Below, in pieces: positions 36,195 to 45,031 of a stretch of DNA of 64,000 bases. Source of the DNA: Marinobacter zhejiangensis (GTDB taxonomy: Bacteria > Pseudomonadota > Gammaproteobacteria > Pseudomonadales > Oleiphilaceae). Location of the stretch: contig NZ_FOUE01000001.1 in NCBI RefSeq assembly GCF_900114775.1, positions 62,001 through 126,000 on the forward strand, given 5' to 3'. Every line of letters starts with the position of its first letter. Position 1 is the stretch's first letter. Made by a program: the position numbers and the translations under genes. A model generated the notes under the pieces. It saw only the letters and a program-made list of their open reading frames with translations, was not told where the DNA came from and ran no database searches.

Positions 36195-36210
36195 CTGTAT
36201 ACCTAAACAG
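36195..36210 (+). promoter_or_regulatory. LexA (SOS) box 2 upstream of recN
   Basis: CTGTATACCTAAACAG also fits CTGT-N8-ACAG exactly and begins 19 bases after the first box, close to two helical turns. Tandem LexA sites are known upstream of recN and give tight SOS repression. Confidence 0.85.
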
Positions 36211-36250
36211 CATTTTGCCAGCGCCGACCCTGCGAAGCCGGAGGAACCCC

Positions 36251-37930
36251 ATGCTGACCCAACTGACTGTCACCAACTACGCCATTGCTGAACGCGTTGA
36301 ATTGCAATTCAAGAACGGCATGACCGCCCTCACCGGAGAAACCGGTGCTGGCAAGTCCATTGTCCTTGATGCGTTGGGGCTGGCCATGGGTGGACGAGCC
36401 GATGCCGGCGCGGTCAGGCATGGCGCCCAACGGGCCGACATTACCGCCTGCTTTGACATCTCTACCATCGAGGATGCCCAGCAATGGCTCCGCGAACACG
36501 AGCTGGATGAAGACAACGATTGCATCCTTCGTCGCACCATCAGTAAAGACGGCCGCTCCCGTGCCTACATCAATGGACAACCCTGCCCGCTTGGCGATCT
36601 CAAGGCGCTCGGCGCACTGCTGATGGACATCCACAGCCAGCACCAGCATCAATCCCTGCTGCGCAAGGACACCCATCGCAAGCTGGTGGATGAGTTTGGC
36701 GACACCCTGGAACTGGCTCAGGCAACACGCGACGCCTGGAAAGCCTGGCATCAGGCCGATGCCCGGCTACGGGACCGCCAGCAGAACGCTGACGAAAACG
36801 AGGCTCGCCTGCAACTGTTGCGCTATCAGGTTGAAGAACTCGACCGCCTGGGACTGAGCGAAGGCGAGCAAACACAACTGGAAGAAGAGCAGGTTCAGCT
36901 CAGCCATGCGGACAGCGTGCGGCACAGCTGCCATCAGGCGTCACTGCTTTGCAGCGAAGACGACAACAGCGCGGCCAGCCTTCTGCGACAGACCCTGAAC
37001 CAGCTTGAGCAGCTGCCAACCAACCTGCCGGCACTTACCGACACCCTGCAGATGCTCAGCGAAGCCCAGATTCAAGCCGCAGAGGCCGGCGACACCCTGC
37101 GCCGCTTTGCCGAAGACTATGAAGCCGACCCAGCCCGCCTGAGCGAAGTGGAAGAACGTCTGAGCGTGATTTATCAGCTGGCGCGCAAACACCGCATCCA
37201 GCCCGAGGAACTGCTGGAACTGCATCAGCGTCTGCAGGAGGAACTGGAGGCCCTGGATGGCGGCGCAGGCAGCCTGGAACAGCTGGAAGCCGAGCTTGAG
37301 CAATGCCGTCAGCACTACGACACCCTTGCCGGCCAGCTTACCGAAGCGCGACAGTCCGCTGGGGCAGAACTGGACCAGCGGGTGGCTGAAGAGCTTGCCC
37401 ACCTCAGCATGCCCAGCATGCAGTTCGTGACCATGCTCTCCCCAGCCAACGATGGCGAGCCGTCCCCCCATGGCAACGAAGAGGTAGAATTCCTGGTCAG
37501 CGCCAACCCCGGCCAGCCAGCTCGCCCGCTGGCCAAGGTTGCGTCCGGCGGCGAACTGTCACGGATCAGTCTGGCCATCCAGGTTGTGGTTGCGCAAACC
37601 TCCACGACACCAACGCTGGTATTCGATGAAGTTGATGTCGGTATTGGAGGCGGTACTGCCGAGGTGGTGGGGCGCTTGCTCCGAACACTGGGCAACAACG
37701 GCCAGATCCTGTGCGTCACGCACCTGCCGCAGGTAGCAGCCCAGGCGCACCAGCACCTGTTTGTCAGCAAGTTCACCCAACAGGATGCCACCTTCTCGCG
37801 CATCGAAACCCTGGGGGACCAGGAGCGTATTCAGGAAGTCGCCAGAATGCTGGGCGGAGTGGACCTGACCGAACAGACCATCGCCCACGCCCGGGAGATG
37901 TTCACCAAGGGCCAGGCGGTTCATCACTGA
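36251..37930 (+). CDS. recN: DNA repair protein RecN
   Basis: The 559-residue SMC-like ATPase acts in double-strand break repair. The ATG at 36251 (MLTQLTVTNYAIAERVELQF) has GGAGGA upstream. Walker A GETGAGKS is near residue 30-37. Two long coiled-coil arms are rich in Glu/Gln/Leu. The C-terminal head has the signature VASGGELSRISLAIQV and Walker B TLVFDEVDVGIGG. Two LexA boxes precede it, so it should be SOS-induced. Confidence 0.96.
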   Translation: MLTQLTVTNYAIAERVELQFKNGMTALTGETGAGKSIVLDALGLAMGGRADAGAVRHGAQRADITACFDISTIEDAQQWLREHELDEDNDCILRRTISKDGRSRAYINGQPCPLGDLKALGALLMDIHSQHQHQSLLRKDTHRKLVDEFGDTLELAQATRDAWKAWHQADARLRDRQQNADENEARLQLLRYQVEELDRLGLSEGEQTQLEEEQVQLSHADSVRHSCHQASLLCSEDDNSAASLLRQTLNQLEQLPTNLPALTDTLQMLSEAQIQAAEAGDTLRRFAEDYEADPARLSEVEERLSVIYQLARKHRIQPEELLELHQRLQEELEALDGGAGSLEQLEAELEQCRQHYDTLAGQLTEARQSAGAELDQRVAEELAHLSMPSMQFVTMLSPANDGEPSPHGNEEVEFLVSANPGQPARPLAKVASGGELSRISLAIQVVVAQTSTTPTLVFDEVDVGIGGGTAEVVGRLLRTLGNNGQILCVTHLPQVAAQAHQHLFVSKFTQQDATFSRIETLGDQERIQEVARMLGGVDLTEQTIAHAREMFTKGQAVHH

Positions 37931-37978
37931 TCAGGGTTTCAAACAGACACATTCCCCTCTCGACCTTCGAGAGCTTTT

Positions 37979-38002
37979 GGCGGGTTTTTACCCGCCTTTT
38001 TT
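37979..38002. terminator. Terminator after recN
   Basis: GGCGGG and CCCGCC enclose a six-base loop, followed by six T. It lies between the convergent recN and fur genes, 48 bases after the recN stop. Confidence 0.85.
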
Positions 38003-38088
38003 ATGTCCACGGCGTCGAAAATATCGAGGATGAAGGATCTGTCGCCGGCAGGCCCGGCGACGTCATCAGGCAGGGTAAATCAGGGGGA

Positions 38089-38499
38089 TCAGGACTTGAT
38101 CGGTTTTACGTAGAGAGTGAGGCTGTGATCGACAATCTCATAGCCATGCTCCTCAGCAATCTTCTGCTGACGCTCCTCAATGACCGGATCGCAAAACTCG
38201 ATCACTTCACCGGTCTGAGTGCACACCATGTGGTCGTGATGCTCTTCGGTCGCAATCTCGAACACCGCATGGCCACCTTCAAAGTTGTGCCGCAGCACCA
38301 ACCCGGCCGCCTCAAACTGGGTCAGAACCCGATAGACGGTGGCAAGGCCAACATCGTCCCCTTGTTCCAACAATTTTTTATACACATCCTCCGCACTCAA
38401 GTGGTGCTCGCTCGAGCTTTCCAGTATGTTGAGAATCTTTACGCGCGGCAGGGTTACTTTCAGGCCAACCTTGCGCAGTTCAGTGTTTTCAGAAGGCAT
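38089..38499 (-). CDS. fur: Ferric uptake regulator Fur
   Basis: The 136-residue iron-responsive repressor starts MPSENTELRKVGLKVTLPRV (winged helix). The motif EEHHDHMVCTQTGEVIEF carries the metal ligands of the C-domain. Only one cysteine is present in this segment, as in pseudomonad Fur, rather than the CxxC pair of enteric Fur. It is divergent from bamE, the usual fur/omlA arrangement. Confidence 0.96.
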   Translation of the reverse strand: MPSENTELRKVGLKVTLPRVKILNILESSSEHHLSAEDVYKKLLEQGDDVGLATVYRVLTQFEAAGLVLRHNFEGGHAVFEIATEEHHDHMVCTQTGEVIEFCDPVIEERQQKIAEEHGYEIVDHSLTLYVKPIKS

Positions 38500-38616
38500 G
38501 TGTTAATCACTCTTTGGTGTACTTCCGGCTTCCGGTATCATGAAGCCGCTTAAACAGTTTGCCTGGCACCGTTAACCGGCCGACAGGCGCCCCAAGATAG
38601 AGGAATTCCCCCACCG

Positions 38617-38943
38617 ATGCAAAAGCTCGCGGCATTGCTCCTGACCCTGCTGATCGCAGGCTGTGCCTTTCCTGGCGTCTACAAAATCAACGTCCAGCAA
38701 GGCAGCATTATCAAACAGGAAGACCTGGACCAACTCAGCGCAGGCATGACCCGTCGCCAGGTTCACTCAATCCTCGGATCTCCCTCGGTGATCAACCCGG
38801 TGGACGAAAGCCAGGATCACTATATGTATACGTTCCAGCGGGCTGGCCAGGAAATCAAGCAGCAGCAGATCACCATCTATTATGACGGCGACACCTTCAG
38901 CCACTATGACGCCGAGTTGCTCCCGCTAACCCCGGCTTACTGA
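38617..38943 (+). CDS. bamE: Outer-membrane assembly lipoprotein BamE (OmlA)
   Basis: The 108-residue BAM-complex lipoprotein helps insert outer-membrane proteins. The signal peptide ends in the lipobox LIAGC (cysteine 16). The mature part has the SmpA/OmlA fold with VQQGSIIKQEDLDQLSAGMT and VHSILGSPSVINPV. It is divergent from fur. Confidence 0.94.
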   Translation: MQKLAALLLTLLIAGCAFPGVYKINVQQGSIIKQEDLDQLSAGMTRRQVHSILGSPSVINPVDESQDHYMYTFQRAGQEIKQQQITIYYDGDTFSHYDAELLPLTPAY

Positions 38944-38958
38944 GTTGCCGCTCAGCCT

Positions 38959-39237
38959 CTAGTTCTTGCGCGCCCGGTTAAGCCGGGCCTGCTTCGGATC
39001 GATTTTCAACGGGCGGTAGAGTTCCACCCGGTCACCGGCCCGTAACGCTTCTTCCCGGGGCTTTTTGACCACTTTGCCAAATACCCCCATGTCCGTGGCG
39101 TCCAGATCAATTTCCGGAAACTCCGCCAGGATGCCGGATTTCAGTACCGCGTCGTAAACCGTGGTGCCATCATGCACCGACAGCGCCATAATTTTCTGTT
39201 TCTCCGGCGTGGCGTAGGCCACCTCAACGTCGATCAT
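38959..39237 (-). CDS. rnfH: RnfH-family ubiquitin-like protein
   Basis: The 92-residue beta-grasp protein, starting at the ATG at 39237 (MIDVEVAYATPEKQKIMALS), contains DATDMGVFGKVVKKPREEAL and DRVELYRPLKIDPKQARLNR, the UPF0125/RnfH signature. Its function is not settled in the family. It overlaps the ratA stop by four bases (ATGA), a conserved pair. Confidence 0.92.
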   Translation of the reverse strand: MIDVEVAYATPEKQKIMALSVHDGTTVYDAVLKSGILAEFPEIDLDATDMGVFGKVVKKPREEALRAGDRVELYRPLKIDPKQARLNRARKN

Positions 39238-39680
39238 GCCAGCTGCCCCCGGTACACATCGTCTGCCCGCCGACAAAACGCATCCACCATTGTGGTCGCC
39301 GCCTGACTGAACACTGCGCCAAAGGCCATCTTGGCCAGGGACCCTGAGAACTCAAACTCCAGACTCAGCACCACCTTGCAGGCGTTCGTATCCAGCGCGA
39401 GGAACTTCCAGTGGCCACACAAGTTACGGAACGGACCATCCACCAGGCTCATATCAATCATTTCCGGAGCCAGCAACGTATTGCGGGTGGTGAAGCGCTG
39501 ACGTACGCCGCCCTTGGACACGTCCAGGGAAGCCATGATCTCGGAATCGGATTGCTGGTGAATCTCTGCACCCGCGCACCACGGCAGGAAATCCGGATAA
39601 GAAGCTATGTCATTGACGAGATGGAACATCCGCTGGGCGGAATGCATGACCAACGCGGTCTTTTCGATCTGGTGCGCCAT
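39234..39680 (-). CDS. ratA: RatA / COQ10-like START-domain protein
   Basis: The 148-residue protein begins MAHQIEKTALVMHSAQRMFH and includes VNDIASYPDFLPWCAGAEI and LVDGPFRNLCGHWKF, typical of the COQ10/RatA branch of START domains. Family members bind ubiquinone or, in the RatA case, have been reported to block 70S formation. Which role applies here cannot be told from sequence. Confidence 0.9.
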   Translation of the reverse strand: MAHQIEKTALVMHSAQRMFHLVNDIASYPDFLPWCAGAEIHQQSDSEIMASLDVSKGGVRQRFTTRNTLLAPEMIDMSLVDGPFRNLCGHWKFLALDTNACKVVLSLEFEFSGSLAKMAFGAVFSQAATTMVDAFCRRADDVYRGQLA

Positions 39681-39718
39681 GGGAACGAGGTATCCTGAAC
39701 GTTACTGAAATTCGTCTT

Positions 39719-41362
39719 TCAGGCACTATGATAAAGGATTTCCCGCTCCCTTTGCTGCCCTTTGTCACCGGCCGGCGGCTCCGCACCCTCCGGAGCCGGG
39801 CTCTGCCCCGCGGCAGGCGCTTCTGGAGGCCATACCCCCGGGCCACTGTCCTCGGCAGGGGCGCCGGGAGCCTCAGGAACTTCAGGTGTATCTGGCAGAG
39901 CCGGGAGTTCGTCCACCGGCGGCTGTGAGCGAATCGCATTGATCGGCTGGCACACGCCCCGCACCTCACCATCACCGCAAAGCTCATTCAGCGAATGAAT
40001 GCTGTACTGAACGCCAATGTAGGCCACGACCACCGGCAGCACCAGTCGCATGACCCAGAACCAGATCCGGCTGATCAACCAGGGCGCCTGGCCGATCAGC
40101 CCGAAAGCGACCGGATGGCTCAACTTCCAACCGACAAACACCGCAAGCAGAATGCTGACCAGAGGGATCAGCAAGCCACTGGCAATCAATTCCAGCCATC
40201 GGAAAATCGACCCGCCCAACAGCAGCACATCGGACCAGATGTTGAAGGAGAACAGCGTGGCCAGCCCGGCGAGCCACACCAGCACGCCTATCACCGTCAC
40301 TGACCAACCCCTCGGCGCCCCGGTCCACTCCCTGAACCACCCGACCAGCGGCTCCAGCAGTGCCAGGGCGGTGGTCCAGGCAACCAGAACGATCATCAGG
40401 TACACCGCGGCGATTACGAACTGACTACCCGGCACCTCCGCCAGACTCAGGGGCAAGGCAACGAACAGCAAACCGAAGCCCTGCTCACCCGCACCCGCCG
40501 ATACCGGCAACACCAGGGCATAGATGGCCAGACCCGCAACAATCGCGAACAGGGTGTCCATCAAAACCACCCCAAACACCGCCCGTTTCAACGGCGTTGT
40601 TTTGGCCATGTACGCACCAAACACCGCCCACACCCCCATTCCCAATCCCAGGGTGAAGAAGGCGTGGAACAGTGCCAACTGAAGGCTCCGCCAGCCAAGG
40701 TCTTCCGGGCGGAACGACAACAGATACCCCGCCGATGCCTGCAAGTCGCCCTGGCTCACACTGTAGCCAAGAAACACCAACAGCGTGAGGTACAGTCCCG
40801 GAACCACCACCCGTAGCGTGCGTTCCAGCCCCAGGGCCACCCCTTGCATGGACACCCACAGCACCAACAGCAGGAAGAAACCGTGCCAGCCCATAAACTG
40901 CCGATAGCTGTTACGGTCCGACACCAGGTTGGCAAGAACCTCCACCACCTCGGCTTCACCTTGGCCAGTGAACGTACCCAAAGCACCAAAAAATACGTAA
41001 GCCAGGCAGATTGCGCCGATAACGGCGGTGAAAGAAAGCACCACAAAAGCCGCAAGAACACTGAAACGGCCAACCCACATCCAACCACGGGACAGACGCC
41101 CCTGGCGAATGAATCCATCCATGGTCAGTACAATGCCATGGCGGGAGTGGCGGCCAACAGCGGCCTCGGTAAGCATTAAGGGCAAGGTGACAAGAAGCAG
41201 ACAAGCGATGTAGAGAAGAACAAACAGCCCACCGCCATGTTTATGGGCAAGATACGGAAACTGCCACAGATTGCTGAACCCGACAGTAGCACCCGTCGCG
41301 GCCCAGAAAAATGTGGAACGGCGTGTCCACGAACCGATGGACGTTTCGTATGGGGCTCGCAT
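39719..41362 (-). CDS. Sodium-dependent neurotransmitter-symporter family transporter
   Basis: This is an inner-membrane transporter of about 547 residues with some twelve hydrophobic helices. The first helix region WTRRSTFFWAATGATVGFSN followed by LWQFPYLAHKHGGG matches the sodium-binding unwound helix of the SNF/NSS family (LeuT-like), which takes up amino acids or related solutes with sodium. I prefer the ATG at 41362; another at 41392 is possible. The C-terminal 70 residues are a proline/alanine/glutamate-rich tail, unusual in length. The substrate is unknown. Confidence 0.85.
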   Translation of the reverse strand: MRAPYETSIGSWTRRSTFFWAATGATVGFSNLWQFPYLAHKHGGGLFVLLYIACLLLVTLPLMLTEAAVGRHSRHGIVLTMDGFIRQGRLSRGWMWVGRFSVLAAFVVLSFTAVIGAICLAYVFFGALGTFTGQGEAEVVEVLANLVSDRNSYRQFMGWHGFFLLLVLWVSMQGVALGLERTLRVVVPGLYLTLLVFLGYSVSQGDLQASAGYLLSFRPEDLGWRSLQLALFHAFFTLGLGMGVWAVFGAYMAKTTPLKRAVFGVVLMDTLFAIVAGLAIYALVLPVSAGAGEQGFGLLFVALPLSLAEVPGSQFVIAAVYLMIVLVAWTTALALLEPLVGWFREWTGAPRGWSVTVIGVLVWLAGLATLFSFNIWSDVLLLGGSIFRWLELIASGLLIPLVSILLAVFVGWKLSHPVAFGLIGQAPWLISRIWFWVMRLVLPVVVAYIGVQYSIHSLNELCGDGEVRGVCQPINAIRSQPPVDELPALPDTPEVPEAPGAPAEDSGPGVWPPEAPAAGQSPAPEGAEPPAGDKGQQREREILYHSA

Positions 41363-41550
41363 TCCGTACCCTGCTTGATAATGGATGGCCATTGTAACCA
41401 ATCTCCCGGCAAACTCACCTCCTGTCCCACCAGCGAAAGGTGATTTCGTGACCCACCCGCCACTCCTGGGCTACAATGCGCGATTCGTCCGCAGCGACCC
41501 AACTTTATTCCGGGTCCGCGAAACTGTCTGTAACACCGGGTTCGCCATCG

Positions 41551-42036
41551 ATGAGCAAGAAAAAAAAGCCGGGCAACGCCAGCAACACCATTGCACTGAA
41601 CAAAAAGGCCAAGCACGAGTACCACATTGAGGAACGCTTTGAGGCGGGCCTTGCGTTGTTGGGCTGGGAGGTCAAATCCCTGCGCGCCGGTAAGGGGCAG
41701 CTCACGGACGCCTATGTGCTGCTGAAAGACGGCGAAGCCTGGCTGCTGGGTGCTCATATCACCCCGCTGAACACGGCCTCGACCCACGTCATCGCCGACC
41801 CCACCCGTACCCGCAAGCTGTTGCTGCATGCCAAGGAAATCGCCCGCATCCTCGGCCAGGTTAACCAGACCGGGCACACCTGCATCCCGCTGGCCCTTTA
41901 CTGGAAAAACAACCGGGTGAAATGCGAAATCGCCCTGGTCAAAGGGAAAAAGCTGTTCGACAAGCGGGCGACCGAGAAAGAACGGGACTGGAACCGCCAA
42001 AAACAACGGATTATGAGGGACGCCGGAGCGTCTTAA
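41551..42036 (+). CDS. smpB: SsrA-binding protein SmpB
   Basis: The 161-residue tmRNA partner delivers tmRNA to stalled ribosomes. The ATG at 41551 ([20 protein letters not shown]) precedes the OB-fold with [20 protein letters not shown] and HITPLNTAS, and the basic tail [18 protein letters not shown]. The ssrA gene itself lies 1.65 kb downstream on the same strand. Confidence 0.96.
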   Translation: MSKKKKPGNASNTIALNKKAKHEYHIEERFEAGLALLGWEVKSLRAGKGQLTDAYVLLKDGEAWLLGAHITPLNTASTHVIADPTRTRKLLLHAKEIARILGQVNQTGHTCIPLALYWKNNRVKCEIALVKGKKLFDKRATEKERDWNRQKQRIMRDAGAS

Positions 42037-42068
42037 CGATCGGTAATTTAGTTAGCACTTGCATCCTC

Positions 42069-42097
42069 TTTCGAAGCGCGCTTATCCGTCCTATACT
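42069..42097 (+). promoter_or_regulatory. Candidate promoter for the WS/DGAT gene
   Basis: TTTCGA (42069-42074) and TATACT (42092-42097) are spaced by 17 bases, 95 bases before the start. The -10 is good and the -35 is weak. Confidence 0.4.
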
Positions 42098-42192
42098 CGA
42101 AGATTCTCCGGGCGGTAGCGCGTTTTTTGAGCATTACCTGTAGTCGTTCCAGAACGCCACAGCTCTCACTCACGGACACGAGGGAGGGAATA

Positions 42193-43602
42193 ATGCAACC
42201 TCACAGAACTGCCATGACAGCCGTGGACCGATCCTGGCTGCGCATGGAATCCGTTGAAAACCCAATGATGATCTCGGCGGTGCTCAGCTTCGACCAGCCA
42301 ATAGCCATAAGCCGCCTCAAGCGCGTGCTCAATGAGCGCTTCCTGACCTTCCGGCGATTCCGCCAGCGCGTGGTCAACCGGGGCGACCGGGCCTACTGGG
42401 AAGACGACCCCCATTTCGATATCGACAACCACATCCACCGCATTGCTCTTCCCGGCAACGGCTCCCAGGAAGAGCTGCAGCAACTGGTCAGCGACCTGAA
42501 CAGTACCGCCCTGAACTTTAATCGCCCCCTGTGGCACCTGCATTACATCGACCAATACAACGGTGGCTGTGCGCTACTGATCCGCATCCATCATTGCATC
42601 GCCGACGGCATTTCCCTGGTCCGGGTGCTGCTATCACTGACCGACAGCAGTCCGGAGTACAAGGTCCACACCCTGACCCCGCTACGACCTGCCCCCGGTC
42701 CTCGTGCCAGCCTCTGGCGCCAGTCTGTCGACCGGCTCAGGGCCAGTGGCCACGTCGCCCTCGAACAGGGCCGGCTGTTCCTGCAGTCGCTGGAAAAGGA
42801 CCCCGGCTACCCGCTGAAACTGATGGGTACCGCGAGTGACATCGCGGTTGACTGCATCAAGCTGGGCTTCGCCAGAGAGGAACCACACACCTCGCTCAAA
42901 CGCCCCCTCAGTGGCCGCAAGCAGGTTGCCTGGGCCCGCCCCCTGGACCTGGCCGACGTCAAACGCTGCGCCCGAACCCTCAAAGGCACGGTTAACGATG
43001 TCTTGCTCAGTGTGGCCAGCGGCGCTCTTCACAAGCACTTCAACGATACCGGCGAGGCCATTCCCGACTGCGGCATCCGGGTTGCGGTGCCGTTCAACCT
43101 TCGCCCGCTCAACCGCCCGATCACAGACCTGGGCAACCAGTTTGGCCTGGTGTTGGTGCCGCTGCCGGTGGACGTGCCCTGCCCGATCATGCGCTTCCGC
43201 CAAACCCGGGAAAACATGAACCGGCTCAAACGCTCCTACCAGGCCCAGGTGACCTACAGCCTGCTGGATCTGTTCGGCCGCGGCCCGGATATCCTTGAAC
43301 GTCGCGCCCTCAACATGCTCAGCCACAAAGCCTCCGCCGTGCTGACCAACGTGCCCGGCCCCAAACAGCCGGTATACCTGGCAGGCGCCAAAATGACCCA
43401 GCCTATGTTCTGGGTTCCCCAGAGCGGTGATATCGGCATTGGCATGAGCATCTTCAGCTACGCCGGGACCGTACAATTTGGCATTACCGTAGACAAGAGC
43501 ATTCCGGCAGACCCCAGCGCCATCATGGATCATTTCCACGAAGCCTTTGACGAACTGGTGGCACAAACCACGGATCAACAAGCGAATTTAGGGGTCGGCT
43601 AA
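42193..43602 (+). CDS. Wax ester synthase / diacylglycerol acyltransferase (WS/DGAT)
   Basis: The 469-residue enzyme transfers acyl-CoA to fatty alcohols or diacylglycerol, making storage lipids. The active-site motif HHCIADG lies at residues 133-139. The N-terminus MQPHRTAMTAVDRSWLRMES and the C-terminal segment VLTNVPGPKQPVYLAGAKM are typical of the family. The ATG at 42193 follows GAGGGAGGG. Such enzymes are common in marine hydrocarbon degraders. It is monocistronic between smpB and ssrA. Confidence 0.93.
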   Translation: MQPHRTAMTAVDRSWLRMESVENPMMISAVLSFDQPIAISRLKRVLNERFLTFRRFRQRVVNRGDRAYWEDDPHFDIDNHIHRIALPGNGSQEELQQLVSDLNSTALNFNRPLWHLHYIDQYNGGCALLIRIHHCIADGISLVRVLLSLTDSSPEYKVHTLTPLRPAPGPRASLWRQSVDRLRASGHVALEQGRLFLQSLEKDPGYPLKLMGTASDIAVDCIKLGFAREEPHTSLKRPLSGRKQVAWARPLDLADVKRCARTLKGTVNDVLLSVASGALHKHFNDTGEAIPDCGIRVAVPFNLRPLNRPITDLGNQFGLVLVPLPVDVPCPIMRFRQTRENMNRLKRSYQAQVTYSLLDLFGRGPDILERRALNMLSHKASAVLTNVPGPKQPVYLAGAKMTQPMFWVPQSGDIGIGMSIFSYAGTVQFGITVDKSIPADPSAIMDHFHEAFDELVAQTTDQQANLGVG

Positions 43603-43617
43603 ACGGGCTGAGACAAG

Positions 43618-43641
43618 AAGTGACAAAAAATCGTCACTTTT
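43618..43641 (+). terminator. Weak terminator-like hairpin after the WS/DGAT gene
   Basis: AAGTGAC and GTCACTT pair around an eight-base loop, followed by TT. It lies 16 bases after the stop and just before the ssrA promoter. Confidence 0.5.
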
Positions 43642-43644
43642 CCC

Positions 43645-43674
43645 TTGAAGTCTTGGGAGCGCCCCCCATATACT
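43645..43674 (+). promoter_or_regulatory. ssrA promoter
   Basis: TTGAAG (43645-43650) and TATACT (43669-43674) are 18 bases apart; the -10 ends ten bases before the mature tmRNA 5' end. Confidence 0.65.
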
Positions 43675-43684
43675 TTCAACATAA

Positions 43685-44052
43685 GGGGACGACATGGCTT
43701 CGACGCTGGTGGCGAACCCTTGGGTGCATGTCGAGATGGCAGCCAATCTCGTAAATCAAAAGCTGCAATTTAATAGTCGCAAACGACGAAAACTACGCAC
43801 TGGCGGCCTAAGGGCCTGCCAGTCGTCCTGGCTGAGATGCCTATAACTCAGTAGCAACATCCCAGGACGTCATCGCTAATAGGATGCTCCGTTACTCAGA
43901 TCTCACTGTTTAACGGCTAAGATTTAAAGAGATCGCCTCTTACACCCTGACCTTCGGGTCGTTTGAGGTTAAACGAATAGAAGGATGCTAAACATGTAGA
44001 CCTCAAGGCAGAGTACTGGCGGACGCGGGTTCGATCCCCGCCGTCTCCACCA
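43685..44052 (+). ncRNA. ssrA: Transfer-messenger RNA (tmRNA)
   Basis: The 368-base one-piece tmRNA rescues stalled ribosomes. The 5' end GGGGACGACATGG pairs with the 3' end CCGTCTCCACCA to form the alanyl-tRNA-like acceptor. The T arm is GCGGGTTCGATCCCCGC. The reading frame resumes at GCA (43779) and encodes ANDENYALAA then TAA (43809-43811), giving the tag AANDENYALAA. Its 3' end shows no integrated element. Confidence 0.97.
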
Positions 44053-44061
44053 AACAACTGC

Positions 44062-44090
44062 AAAAGCCCCTGATTTCAGGGGCTTTTTTT
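44062..44090 (+). terminator. ssrA terminator
   Basis: AAGCCCCTGA and TCAGGGGCTT form a compact hairpin followed by T, ten bases beyond the tmRNA end. Confidence 0.9.
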
Positions 44091-44146
44091 ATACCTTCAT
44101 GAAAAGCATGACTAAAAATAGACCTGAATTTCATGTAGCCAGCCCA

Positions 44147-44800
44147 TTACACTCCCCCCAAAAAGCCATCCAAGTCCCTGATTTCCTCCAAGCACAGACT
44201 ATGCTCCATACCATAACTTTGGTACTCCGGCTCATACCCCAGCCCCTGCAACTGCTTCAAAGCCGCCTGTCCCAACACCTCCGAAACCACCGGATCAAAA
44301 CTGCCGTGGCCGATGAAAATGGGGATGTTGCGGTTGGCGTCGCTCAGTTTGATGGAATCCGCGGTGGCGAAGTAGGTTGAAAGCGCAAACAGCCCGCCGA
44401 GGGGTTCGGGGTAGCTTAATGCCAGTTCATAGGCCACCGCGCCGCCCTGGGAGAAGCCACCCAGGATGATGTTTTCACTGGCGACGCCCCGCTCTCTTTC
44501 GGCCTGGATCAATGCCGCCACCTGTTTGGCGGATCGCCGTAGCTGTTCAACGTCTACCTTGCGGTCGATGTCCATGGCAAGAATGTCGTACCAAGCGGGC
44601 ATGACCATGCCGCCATTGATGGTCACTGGCAGGTCTGGGGCATGAGGGAACAGGAAGCGAACCGGCCGCTGCTTGGCGAACTCAAACTCGGGGACAACGG
44701 GCTCGAAGTCATGGCCGTTCGCGCCAAGGCCGTGTAGCCAGATAATGGTTGTTTCCGGGTTTTCACCCGTATCGATTTGCAGGTAATTCAGTTCTGTCAC
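44147..44800 (-). CDS. Carboxylesterase / phospholipase-type alpha/beta hydrolase
   Basis: The 217-residue enzyme, started at the GTG at 44800 (AGGAG five bases upstream, TELNYLQIDTG), shows IIWLHGLGANGHDF, the nucleophile elbow GGFSQGGAVA, aspartate in GHGSFDPVV and histidine in YGMEHSLCLEE. This matches the bacterial acyl-protein thioesterase-like carboxylesterase family (EstB of pseudomonads), which hydrolyse short-chain esters. An ATG at 44830 would add ten unlikely residues. It is monocistronic. Confidence 0.88.
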   Translation of the reverse strand: MTELNYLQIDTGENPETTIIWLHGLGANGHDFEPVVPEFEFAKQRPVRFLFPHAPDLPVTINGGMVMPAWYDILAMDIDRKVDVEQLRRSAKQVAALIQAERERGVASENIILGGFSQGGAVAYELALSYPEPLGGLFALSTYFATADSIKLSDANRNIPIFIGHGSFDPVVSEVLGQAALKQLQGLGYEPEYQSYGMEHSLCLEEIRDLDGFLGGV

Positions 44801-45031
44801 AGACACTCCTGATGATGGCTCCAAACACAAGGGGCTCCCCCTTTGGCCAGAATACCGGGGCAGGCTTATTTTTCATAACATACTCGGCAACAGGGCGCCC
44901 TCTATGGCAGGCATGAGTCAGGCAAGCGGGGGCCGCGCAGTCATAACCGCCCACCTCTCCAATCCGTCACTGGTCAAAAACCACCCAAATCGGTTTAACT
45001 AGACGAGCCTCCCACAGAAAAGGGCCAACCG

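Noticed and set aside
42682..43581. Minus-strand open frame opposite the acyltransferase gene
   Set aside because: It is a shadow of the WS/DGAT gene, whose HHCIADG active site and family ends are clear.
43685..44140. Possible integration site of a mobile element at the tmRNA 3' end
   Set aside because: tmRNA genes are common integration sites, but no repeated tmRNA end, integrase or phage gene follows; the next genes are ordinary metabolic ones.
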